Shown here: positions 19,701-31,717 of the stretch, piece by piece | How positions within the stretch are numbered: position 1 is the first letter of the stretch | Layout of the letters: every line of letters begins with the position of its first letter | DNA from: Rhabditoides inermis | Taxonomy: Eukaryota > Nematoda > Chromadorea > Rhabditida > Rhabditidae | Reading direction: 5' to 3' | Assembly: GCA_963966185.1 (NCBI GenBank) | Contig: CAWZYM010000442.1 | Span: 1 to 64,000, forward strand | DNA: 64,000 bases | Translations under genes and position numbers: made by a program | The notes under the pieces: generated by a model | What the model saw: only the letters and a program-made list of their open reading frames with translations | The model's database searches: none | Told to the model about the DNA's origin: nothing

Positions 19701-22700
19701 GAGATGTTGCAGAGAGTCTGAGATGTTGCAGAGATGTTGCAGAGATGTGCAGAGATGTTTGAGATGTTTGCAGAGATGTCTGAGATGTTTGCAGAGATGT
19801 CTGAGATGTTGCAAAGATGTTGCAGAGATGTGCAGAGATGTCTGAGATGTTTGCAGAAATGTCTGAGATGTTGCAGAGTTGTTGCAGAGTTGTGCAGAGA
19901 TGTTTGAGATGCAGAGATGTTTGAGATGCAGAGGTGTCTGAGATGTTGCAGAGATATTGCAGAGATGTGCAGAGATGTTTGAGATGTTTGCAGAGATGTC
20001 TGAGATGTTGCAGAGATGTTGCAGAGATGTGCAGAGATGTCTGAGATGTTGCAGAGATGTTGCAGAAATGTGCAGAGATGTTTGAGATGTTTGCAGAGAT
20101 GTCTGAGATGTTTGCAAAGATGTCTGAGATGTTGCAGAGATGTTGCAGAGATGTGCAGAGATGTTTGAGATGTTTGCAGAGATGTCTGAGATGTTTGCAG
20201 AGATGTCTGAGATGTTGCAAAGATGTTGCAGAGAGTCTGAGATGTTGCAGAGATGTTGCAGAGATGTGCAGAGATGTTTGAGATGTTTGCAGAGATGTCT
20301 GAGATGTTTGCAGAGATGTCTGAGATGTTGCAAAGATGTTGCAGAGATGTGCAGAGATGTTTGAGATGTTTGCAGAGATGTCTGAGATGTTTGCAGAGAT
20401 GTCTGAGATGTTGCAGAGATGTCTGAGATGTTGCAGAGATGTTGCAGAGAGTCTGAATTGTTGCAGAGATGTTGCAGAGTTGTGCAGAGATGTTTGAGAT
20501 GTTTGCAGAGATGTCTGAGATGTTTGCAGAGATGTCTGAGATGTTGCAGAGATGTTTGCAGAGATGTCTGAGATGTTGCAGAGATGTTGCAGAGATGTGC
20601 AGAGATGTCTGAGATGTTGCAGAGATGTTGCAGAAATGTGCAGAGATGTTTGAGATGTTTGCAGAGATGTCTGAGATGTTTGCAAAGATGTCTGAGATGT
20701 TGCAGAGATGTTGCAGAGATGTGCAGAGATGTTTGAGATGTTTGCAGAGATGTCTGAGATGTTTGCAGAGATGTCTGAGATGTTGCAAAGATGTTGCAGA
20801 GAGTCTGAGATGTTGCAGAGATGTTGCAGAGATGTGCAGAGATGTTTGAGATGTTTGCAGAGATGTCTGAGATGTTTGCAGAGATGTCTGAGATGTTGCA
20901 AAGATGTTGCAGAGATGTGCAGAGATGTTTGAGATGTTTGCAGAGATGTCTGAGATGTTTGCAGAGATGTCTGAGATGTTGCAGAGATGTCTGAGATGTT
21001 GCAGAGATGTTGCAGAGAGTCTGAATTGTTGCAGAGATGTTGCAGAGTTGTGCAGAGATGTTTGAGATGTTTGCAGAGATGTCTGAGATGTTTGCAGAGA
21101 TGTCTGAGATGTTGCAGAGATGTTGCAGAGATAAGCAGAGATGTTTGAGATGTTTGCAGAGATGTTTGAGATGTTTGCAGAGATGTTTGAGATGTTTGCA
21201 GAGATGTCTGAGATGTTGCAGAGATGTTGCAGAGATGTGCAGAGATGTTTGAGATGTTTGCAGAGATGTCTGAGATGTTTGCAGAGATGTCTGAGATGTT
21301 GCAGAGATGTTGCAGAGATGTGCAGAGATGTTTGAGATGCAGAGATGTTTGAGATGCAGAGATGTCTGAGATGTTGCAGAGATGTTGCAGAGATGTGCAG
21401 AGATGTGCAGAGATGTTTGCAGAGATGTCTGAGATGTTGCAGAGATGTTGCAGAGATGTGCAGAGATGTTTGAGATGTTTGCAGAGATGTCTGAGATGTT
21501 TGCAGAGATGTCTGAGATGTTGCAGAGATGTTGCAGAGATGTGCAGAGATGTTTGAGATGTTTGTAGAGATGTCTGAGATGTTTGCAGAGATGTCTGAGA
21601 TGTTGCAGAGATGTTGCAGAGATGTGCAGAGATGTTTGAGATGTTGCAGAGATGTTGCAGAGATGTGCAGAGATGTGCAGAGATGTTTGCAGAGATGTCT
21701 GAGATGTTTGCAGAGATGTCTGAGATGTTGCAAAGATGTTGCAGAGATGTGCAGAGATGTTTGAGATGTTTGCAGAGATGTCTGAGATGTTTGCAGAGAT
21801 GTCTGAGATGTTGCAGAGGTGTTGCAGAGATGTGCAGAGATGTTTGAGATGTTTGCAGAGATGTCTGAGATGTTTGCAGAGATGTTGCAGAGATGTGCAG
21901 AGATGTTTGAGATGTTTGCAGAGATGTCTGAGATGTTTGCAGAGATGTCTGAGATGTTGCAGAGATGTTGCAGAGATGTGCAGAGACGTTTGAGATGTTT
22001 GCAGAGATGTCTGAGATGTTGCAGAGATGTTGCAGAGATGTGCAGAGATGTTTGAGATGTTTGCAGAGATGTCTGAGATGTTTGCAGAGATGTTGCAGAG
22101 ATGTGCAGAGATGTTTGAGATGCAGAGATGTTGCAGAGATGTGCAGAGATGTGCAGAGATGTTTGCAGAGATGTCTGAGATGTTGCAGAGATGTTGCAGA
22201 GATGTGCAGAGATGTTTGAGATGTTTGCCGAGATGTCTGAGATGTTTGCAGAGATGTCTGAGATGTTGCAGAGATGTTGCAGAGATGTGCAGAGATGTTT
22301 GAGATGTTTGCAGAGATGTCTGAGATGTTTGCAGAGATGTCTGAGATGTTGCAGAGATGTTGCAGAGATGTGCAGAGATGTTTGAGATGTTGCAGAGAGT
22401 CTGAGATGTGTCATCAGAGATGTCTGAGATGTTGCAGAGATGTTGCAGAGATGTGCAGAGATGTTTGAGATGTTTGCAGAGATGTCTGAGATGTTGCAGA
22501 GATGTCTGAGATGTTGCAGAGATGTTGCAGAGATGTGCAGAGATGTTTGAGAGGTTTGCAGAGGATGTCTGAGATGTTTGCAGAGATGACTGAGATGTTG
22601 CAGAGATGTTGCAGAGATGTGCAGAGATGTTTGAGATGTTTGCAGAGATGTCTGAGATGTTTGCAGAGATGTCTGAGATGTTGCAGAGATGTTGCAGAGA

Positions 22701-24660
22701 TGTGCAGAGATGTCTGAGATGTTTGCAGAGATGTCTGAGATGTTGCAGAGATGTTGCAGAGATGTCCAGAGATGTTTGAGATGTTTGCAGAGGATGTCTA
22801 AGATGTTGCAAAGATGTTGCAGAGATGTTTGAGACGTTTGCAGAGATGTCTGAGATGTTTGCAGAGATGTCTGAGATGTTGCAGAGATGTTGCAGAGATG
22901 TGCAGAGATGTGCAGAGATGTTTGCAGAGATGTCTGAGATGTTTGCAGAGATGTCTGAGATGTTGCAGAGATGTTGCAGAGATGTGCAGAGATGTTTGAG
23001 ATGTTTGCAGAGGATGTCTAAGATGTTGCAAAGATGTTGCAGAGATGTTTGAGACGTTTGCAGAGATGTCTGAGATGTTTGCAGAGATGTCTGAGATGTT
23101 GCAGAGATGTTGCAGAGATGTGCAGAGATGTCTGAGATGTTTGCAGAGATGTCTGAGATGTTGCAGAGACGTTGCAGAGATGTGCAGAGATGTTTGAGAT
23201 GTTTGCAGAGATGTCTGAGATGTTTGCAGAGATGTTGCAGAGATGTGCAGAGATGTTTGAGATGTTTGCAGAGATGTCTGAGATGTTTGCAGAGATGCCT
23301 GCGATGTTGCAGAGATGTTGCAGAGATGTGCAGAGATGTTTGAGATGTTTGCAGAGATGTCTGAGATGTTTGCAGAGATGCCTGCGATGTTGCAGAGATG
23401 TTGCAGAGATGTGCAGAGATGTTTGAGATGTTTGCAGAGATGTCTGAGATGTTTACAGAGATGTCTGAGATGTTGCAGAGATGTTGCAGAGATGTGCAGA
23501 GATGTTTGAGATGTTTGCAGAGATGTCTGAGATGTTTGCAGAGATGTCTGAGATGTTGCAGAGATGTTGCAGAGAGTCTGAGATGTTGCAGAGATGTTGC
23601 AGAGATGTTTGAGATGTTTGAGATGTTTGCAGAGATGTCTGAGATGTTTGCAGAGATGTCTGAGATGTTGCAGAGATGTTGCAGAGATGTGCAGAGATGT
23701 TTGAGATGTTTGCAGAGATGTCTGAGATGTTTGCAGAGATGTCTGAGATGTTGCAGAGATGTTGCAGAGAGTCTGAGATGTTGCAGAGATGTTGCAGAGA
23801 TGTGCAGAGATGTTTGAGATGTTTGCAGAGATGTCTGAGATGTTTGCAGAGATGTCTGAGATGTTGCAAAGATGTTGCAGAGATGTGCAGAGATGTCTGA
23901 GATGTTTGCAGAAATGTCTGAGATGTTGCAGAGTTGTTGCAGAGTTGTGCAGAGATGTTTGAGATGCAGAGATGTTTGAGATGCAGAGGTGTCTGAGATG
24001 TTGCAGAGATATTGCAGAGATGTGCAGAGATGTTTGAGATGTTTGCAGAGATGTCTGAGATGTTGCAGAGATGTTGCAGAGATGTGCAGAGATGTCTGAG
24101 ATGTTGCAGAGATGTTGCAGAAATGTGCAGAGATGTTTGAGATGTTTGCAGAGATGTCTGAGATGTTTGCAAAGATGTCTGAGATGTTGCAGAGATGTTG
24201 CAGAGATGTGCAGAGATGTTTGAGATGTTTGCAGAGATGTCTGAGATGTTTGCAGAGATGTCTGAGATGTTGCAAAGATGTTGCAGAGAGTCTGAGATGT
24301 TGCAGAGATGTTGCAGAGATGTGCAGAGATGTTTGAGATGTTTGCAGAGATGTCTGAGATGTTTGCAGAGATGTCTGAGATGTTGCAAAGATGTTGCAGA
24401 GATGTGCAGAGATGTTTGAGATGTTTGCAGAGATGTCTGAGATGTTTGCAGAGATGTCTGAGATGTTGCAGAGTTGTTGCAAAGATGTGCAGAGATGTTT
24501 GAGATGTTTGCAGAGATGTCTGAGATGTTTGCAGAGATGTCTGAGATGTTGCAGAGATGTTGCAGATATGTGCAGAGATGTTTGAGATGCAGAGATGTTT
24601 GAGATGCAGAGATGTCTGAGATGTTGCAGAGATGTTGCAGAGATGTGCAGAGATGTGCAG

Positions 24661-24700
24661 AGATGTTTGAGATGCAGAAATGTCTGCAGAGATGTGCAGA
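24661..24700. repeat. 19-bp deletion in one module relative to its sibling
   Basis: At 24673-24690 the text runs CAGAAATGTCTGCAGAGATG. The sibling at about 28466-28500 has nineteen additional bases after GTCT (GAGATGTTGCAGAGATTTT). The offset between the two modules changes here from 3790 to 3809. The deletion creates a CTGCAG site that the consensus lacks. Confidence 0.88.
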
Positions 24701-25446
24701 GATGTTTGAGATGTTTGCAGAGATGTCTGAGATGTTTGCAGAGATGTCTGAGATGTTGCAGAGATGTTGCAGAGATGTGCAGAGATGTTTGAGATGTTTG
24801 CAGAGATGTCTGAGATGTTTGCAGTGATGTCTGAGATGTTGCAGAGATTTTGCAGAGATGTGCAGAGATGTTTGAGATGTTTGCAGAGATGTCTGAGATG
24901 TTTGCAGAGATGTCTGAGATGTTGCAGAGATGTTGCAGAGAGTCTGAGATGTTGCAGAGATGTTGCAGAGATGTGCAGAGATGTTTGAGATGTTTGCAGA
25001 GATGTCTGAGATGTTTGCAGAGTTGTCTGAGATGTTGCAGAGATGTTGCAGAGATGTTTGCAGAGATGTCTGAGATGTTTGCAGAGATGTCTGATGTTTG
25101 CAGAGATGTCTGAGATGTTGCAGAGATGTTGCAGAGAGTCTGAGATGTTGCAGAGATGTTGCAGAGATGTGCAGAGATGTTTGAGATGTTTGCAGAGATG
25201 TCTGAGATGTTTGCAGAGATGTCTGAGATGTTGCAAAGATGTTTGAGATGTTTGCAGAGATGTCTGAGATGTTTGCAGAGATGACTGAGATGTTGCAGAG
25301 ATGTTGCAGAGATGTGCAGAGATGTTTGAGATGTTTGCAGAGATGTCTGAGATGTTGCAGAGATGTTGCAGAGAGTCTGAGATGTTGCAGAGATGTTGCA
25401 CAGATGTGCAGAGATGTTTGAGATGTTTGCAGAGACGTCTGAGATG

Positions 25447-25469
25447 TCTCTGCAAACATCTCAAACATC
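25447..25469 (-). repeat. Inverted satellite B fragment, copy 3
   Basis: Same 23-base inversion and 16-bp stem. Just downstream, this copy switches to sequence that in the module at 26.6-31.3 kb lies about 0.9 kb further on, so roughly 891 bp are missing next to the hairpin. Confidence 0.95.
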
Positions 25470-27739
25470 GAGATGTTTGCAGAGATGTCTGAGATGTTTG
25501 CAGAGATGTCTGAGATGTTGCAGAGATGTTGCAGAGATGTGCAGAGATGTTTGAGATGTTTGCAGAGATGTCTGAGATGTTTGCAGAGATGTCTGAGATG
25601 TTGCAGAGGTGTTGCAGAGATGTGCAGAGATGTTTGAGATGTTTGCAGAGATGTCTGAGATGTTTGCAGAGATGTTGCAGAGATGTGCAGAGATGTTTGA
25701 GATGTTTGCAGAGATGTCTGAGATGTTTGCAGAGATGTCTGAGATGTTGCAGAGATGTTGCAGAGATGTGCAGAGACGTTTGAGATGTTTGCAGAGATGT
25801 CTGAGATGTTGCAGAGATGTTGCAGAGATGTGCAGAGATGTTTGAGATGTTTGCAGAGATGTCTGAGATGTTTGCAGAGATGTTGCAGAGATGTGCAGAG
25901 ATGTTTGAGATGCAGAGATGTTGCAGAGATGTGCAGAGATGTGCAGAGATGTTTGCAGAGATGTCTGAGATGTTGCAGAGATGTTGCAGAGATGTGCAGA
26001 GATGTTTGAGATGTTTGCCGAGATGTCTGAGATGTTTGCAGAGATGTCTGAGATGTTGCAGAGATGTTGCAGAGATGTGCAGAGATGTTTGAGATGTTTG
26101 CAGAGATGTCTGAGATGTTTGCAGAGATGTCTGAGATGTTGCAGAGATGTTGCAGAGATGTGCAGAGATGTTTGAGATGTTGCAGAGAGTCTGAGATGTG
26201 TCATCAGAGATGTCTGAGATGTTGCAGAGATGTTGCAGAGATGTGCAGAGATGTTTGAGATGTTTGCAGAGATGTCTGAGATGTTGCAGAGATGTCTGAG
26301 ATGTTGCAGAGATGTTGCAGAGATGTGCAGAGATGTTTGAGAGGTTTGCAGAGGATGTCTGAGATGTTTGCAGAGATGACTGAGATGTTGCAGAGATGTT
26401 GCAGAGATGTGCAGAGATGTTTGAGATGTTTGCAGAGATGTCTGAGATGTTTGCAGAGATGTCTGAGATGTTGCAGAGATGTTGCAGAGATGTGCAGAGA
26501 TGTCTGAGATGTTTGCAGAGATGTCTGAGATGTTGCAGAGATGTTGCAGAGATGTCCAGAGATGTTTGAGATGTTTGCAGAGGATGTCTAAGATGTTGCA
26601 AAGATGTTGCAGAGATGTTTGAGACGTTTGCAGAGATGTCTGAGATGTTTGCAGAGATGTCTGAGATGTTGCAGAGATGTTGCAGAGATGTGCAGAGATG
26701 TGCAGAGATGTTTGCAGAGATGTCTGAGATGTTTGCAGAGATGTCTGAGATGTTGCAGAGATGTTGCAGAGATGTGCAGAGATGTTTGAGATGTTTGCAG
26801 AGGATGTCTAAGATGTTGCAAAGATGTTGCAGAGATGTTTGAGACGTTTGCAGAGATGTCTGAGATGTTTGCAGAGATGTCTGAGATGTTGCAGAGATGT
26901 TGCAGAGATGTGCAGAGATGTCTGAGATGTTTGCAGAGATGTCTGAGATGTTGCAGAGACGTTGCAGAGATGTGCAGAGATGTTTGAGATGTTTGCAGAG
27001 ATGTCTGAGATGTTTGCAGAGATGTTGCAGAGATGTGCAGAGATGTTTGAGATGTTTGCAGAGATGTCTGAGATGTTTGCAGAGATGCCTGCGATGTTGC
27101 AGAGATGTTGCAGAGATGTGCAGAGATGTTTGAGATGTTTGCAGAGATGTCTGAGATGTTTGCAGAGATGCCTGCGATGTTGCAGAGATGTTGCAGAGAT
27201 GTGCAGAGATGTTTGAGATGTTTGCAGAGATGTCTGAGATGTTTACAGAGATGTCTGAGATGTTGCAGAGATGTTGCAGAGATGTGCAGAGATGTTTGAG
27301 ATGTTTGCAGAGATGTCTGAGATGTTTGCAGAGATGTCTGAGATGTTGCAGAGATGTTGCAGAGAGTCTGAGATGTTGCAGAGATGTTGCAGAGATGTTT
27401 GAGATGTTTGAGATGTTTGCAGAGATGTCTGAGATGTTTGCAGAGATGTCTGAGATGTTGCAGAGATGTTGCAGAGATGTGCAGAGATGTTTGAGATGTT
27501 TGCAGAGATGTCTGAGATGTTTGCAGAGATGTCTGAGATGTTGCAGAGATGTTGCAGAGAGTCTGAGATGTTGCAGAGATGTTGCAGAGATGTGCAGAGA
27601 TGTTTGAGATGTTTGCAGAGATGTCTGAGATGTTTGCAGAGATGTCTGAGATGTTGCAAAGATGTTGCAGAGATGTGCAGAGATGTCTGAGATGTTTGCA
27701 GAAATGTCTGAGATGTTGCAGAGTTGTTGCAGAGTTGTG

Positions 27740-30700
27740 CAGAGATGTTTGAGATGCAGAGATGTTTGAGATGCAGAGGTGTCTGAGATGTTGCAGAGAT
27801 ATTGCAGAGATGTGCAGAGATGTTTGAGATGTTTGCAGAGATGTCTGAGATGTTGCAGAGATGTTGCAGAGATGTGCAGAGATGTCTGAGATGTTGCAGA
27901 GATGTTGCAGAAATGTGCAGAGATGTTTGAGATGTTTGCAGAGATGTCTGAGATGTTTGCAAAGATGTCTGAGATGTTGCAGAGATGTTGCAGAGATGTG
28001 CAGAGATGTTTGAGATGTTTGCAGAGATGTCTGAGATGTTTGCAGAGATGTCTGAGATGTTGCAAAGATGTTGCAGAGAGTCTGAGATGTTGCAGAGATG
28101 TTGCAGAGATGTGCAGAGATGTTTGAGATGTTTGCAGAGATGTCTGAGATGTTTGCAGAGATGTCTGAGATGTTGCAAAGATGTTGCAGAGATGTGCAGA
28201 GATGTTTGAGATGTTTGCAGAGATGTCTGAGATGTTTGCAGAGATGTCTGAGATGTTGCAGAGTTGTTGCAAAGATGTGCAGAGATGTTTGAGATGTTTG
28301 CAGAGATGTCTGAGATGTTTGCAGAGATGTCTGAGATGTTGCAGAGATGTTGCAGATATGTGCAGAGATGTTTGAGATGCAGAGATGTTTGAGATGCAGA
28401 GATGTCTGAGATGTTGCAGAGATGTTGCAGAGATGTGCAGAGATGTGCAGAGATGTTTGAGATGCAGAAATGTCTGAGATGTTGCAGAGATTTTGCAGAG
28501 ATGTGCAGAGATGTTTGAGATGTTTGCAGAGATGTCTGAGATGTTTGCAGAGATGTCTGAGATGTTGCAGAGATGTTGCAGAGATGTGCAGAGATGTTTG
28601 AGATGTTTGCAGAGATGTCTGAGATGTTTGCAGTGATGTCTGAGATGTTGCAGAGATTTTGCAGAGATGTGCAGAGATGTTTGAGATGTTTGCAGAGATG
28701 TCTGAGATGTTTGCAGAGATGTCTGAGATGTTGCAGAGATGTTGCAGAGAGTCTGAGATGTTGCAGAGATGTTGCAGAGATGTGCAGAGATGTTTGAGAT
28801 GTTTGCAGAGATGTCTGAGATGTTTGCAGAGTTGTCTGAGATGTTGCAGAGATGTTGCAGAGATGTTTGCAGAGATGTCTGAGATGTTTGCAGAGATGTC
28901 TGATGTTTGCAGAGATGTCTGAGATGTTGCAGAGATGTTGCAGAGAGTCTGAGATGTTGCAGAGATGTTGCAGAGATGTGCAGAGATGTTTGAGATGTTT
29001 GCAGAGATGTCTGAGATGTTTGCAGAGATGTCTGAGATGTTGCAAAGATGTTTGAGATGTTTGCAGAGATGTCTGAGATGTTTGCAGAGATGACTGAGAT
29101 GTTGCAGAGATGTTGCAGAGATGTGCAGAGATGTTTGAGATGTTTGCAGAGATGTCTGAGATGTTGCAGAGATGTTGCAGAGAGTCTGAGATGTTGCAGA
29201 GATGTTGCACAGATGTGCAGAGATGTTTGAGATGTTTGCAGAGACGTCTGAGATGTCTCTGCAAACATCTCAAACATCGAGATGTTTGCAGAGATGTCTG
29301 AGATGTTTGCAGAGATGTCTGAGATGTTGCAGAGATGTTGCAGAGATGTGCAGAGATGTTTGAGATGTTTGCAGAGATGTTTGAGATGCAGAGATGTCTG
29401 AGATGTTGCAGAGATGTTGCAGAGATGTGCAGAGATGTTTGAGATGTTTGCAGAGATGTCTGAGATGTTTGCAGAGATGTCTGAGATGTTGCAGAGATGT
29501 TGCAGAGAGTCTGAATTGTTGCAGAGATGTTGCAGAGTTGTGCAGAGATGTTTGAGATGTTTGCAGAGATGTCTGAGATGTTTGCAGAGATGTCTGAGAT
29601 GTTGCAGAGATGTTGCAGAGATAAGCAGAGATGTTTGAGATGTTTGCAGAGATGTTTGAGATGTTTGCAGAGATGTTTGAGATGTTTGCAGAGATGTCTG
29701 AGATGTTGCAGAGATGTTGCAGAGATGTGCAGAGATGTTTGAGATGTTTGCAGAGATGTCTGAGATGTTTGCAGAGATGTCTGAGATGTTGCAGAGATGT
29801 TGCAGAGATGTGCAGAGATGTTTGAGATGCAGAGATGTTTGAGATGCAGAGATGTCTGAGATGTTGCAGAGATGTTGCAGAGATGTGCAGAGATGTGCAG
29901 AAATGTTTGCAGAGATGTCTGAGATGTTGCAGAGATGTTGCAGAGATGTGCAGAGATGTTTGAGATGTTTGCAGAGATGTCTGAGATGTTTGCAGAGATG
30001 TCTGAGATGTTGCAGAGATGTTGCAGAGATGTGCAGAGATGTTTGAGATGTTTGTAGAGATGTCTGAGATGTTTGCAGAGATGTCTGAGATGTTGCAGAG
30101 ATGTTGCAGAGATGTGCAGAGATGTTTGAGATGTTGCAGAGATGTTGCAGAGATGTGCAGAGATGTGCAGAGATGTTTGCAGAGATGTCTGAGATGTTTG
30201 CAGAGATGTCTGAGATGTTGCAAAGATGTTGCAGAGATGTGCAGAGATGTTTGAGATGTTTGCAGAGATGTCTGAGATGTTTGCAGAGATGTCTGAGATG
30301 TTGCAGAGGTGTTGCAGAGATGTGCAGAGATGTTTGAGATGTTTGCAGAGATGTCTGAGATGTTTGCAGAGATGTTGCAGAGATGTGCAGAGATGTTTGA
30401 GATGTTTGCAGAGATGTCTGAGATGTTTGCAGAGATGTCTGAGATGTTGCAGAGATGTTGCAGAGATGTGCAGAGACGTTTGAGATGTTTGCAGAGATGT
30501 CTGAGATGTTGCAGAGATGTTGCAGAGATGTGCAGAGATGTTTGAGATGTTTGCAGAGATGTCTGAGATGTTTGCAGAGATGTTGCAGAGATGTGCAGAG
30601 ATGTTTGAGATGCAGAGATGTTGCAGAGATGTGCAGAGATGTGCAGAGATGTTTGCAGAGATGTCTGAGATGTTGCAGAGATGTTGCAGAGATGTGCAGA

Positions 30701-31717
30701 GATGTTTGAGATGTTTGCCGAGATGTCTGAGATGTTTGCAGAGATGTCTGAGATGTTGCAGAGATGTTGCAGAGATGTGCAGAGATGTTTGAGATGTTTG
30801 CAGAGATGTCTGAGATGTTTGCAGAGATGTCTGAGATGTTGCAGAGATGTTGCAGAGATGTGCAGAGATGTTTGAGATGTTGCAGAGAGTCTGAGATGTG
30901 TCATCAGAGATGTCTGAGATGTTGCAGAGATGTTGCAGAGATGTGCAGAGATGTTTGAGATGTTTGCAGAGATGTCTGAGATGTTGCAGAGATGTCTGAG
31001 ATGTTGCAGAGATGTTGCAGAGATGTGCAGAGATGTTTGAGAGGTTTGCAGAGGATGTCTGAGATGTTTGCAGAGATGACTGAGATGTTGCAGAGATGTT
31101 GCAGAGATGTGCAGAGATGTTTGAGATGTTTGCAGAGATGTCTGAGATGTTTGCAGAGATGTCTGAGATGTTGCAGAGATGTTGCAGAGATGTGCAGAGA
31201 TGTCTGAGATGTTTGCAGAGATGTCTGAGATGTTGCAGAGATGTTGCAGAGATGTCCAGAGATGTTTGAGATGTTTGCAGAGGATGTCTAAGATGTTGCA
31301 AAGATGTTGCAGAGATGTTTGAGACGTTTGCAGAGATGTCTGAGATGTTTGCAGAGATGTCTGAGATGTTGCAGAGATGTTGCAGAGATGTGCAGAGATG
31401 TGCAGAGATGTTTGCAGAGATGTCTGAGATGTTTGCAGAGATGTCTGAGATGTTGCAGAGATGTTGCAGAGATGTGCAGAGATGTTTGAGATGTTTGCAG
31501 AGGATGTCTAAGATGTTGCAAAGATGTTGCAGAGATGTTTGAGACGTTTGCAGAGATGTCTGAGATGTTTGCAGAGATGTCTGAGATGTTGCAGAGATGT
31601 TGCAGAGATGTGCAGAGATGTCTGAGATGTTTGCAGAGATGTCTGAGATGTTGCAGAGACGTTGCAGAGATGTGCAGAGATGTTTGAGATGTTTGCAGAG
31701 ATGTCTGAGATGTTTGC
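27740..31717. repeat. 4.0-kb block duplicated at 47684-51661
   Basis: Rare variants recur in the same order at a constant offset of 19944 bp from about 27740 to 31717. I noticed only three substitutions: GATTTTGC against GATGTTGC near 28490, CAGAAATGTTTGC against CAGAGATGTTTGC near 29901, and CAGAGATG against CAGATATG near 31221/51165. The match ends where this copy continues with d-e and the other enters TTGCAGAG. Confidence 0.9.
29256..29278 (-). repeat. Inverted satellite B fragment, copy 4
   Basis: Same 23-base inversion and flanks, inside the longest (4.70-kb) module. Confidence 0.95.

Noticed and set aside
5191..20901. 5236-codon minus-strand open frame as a giant repeat protein gene
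   Set aside because: All three minus-strand frames are open through most of the array, the unit is 83 bp (not a multiple of 3), indels of 1, 19, 83 and 166 bp are tolerated, and no promoter, splice or unique coding sequence is seen. The same applies to the 4202-codon frame at 27243-39851 and other long minus frames.
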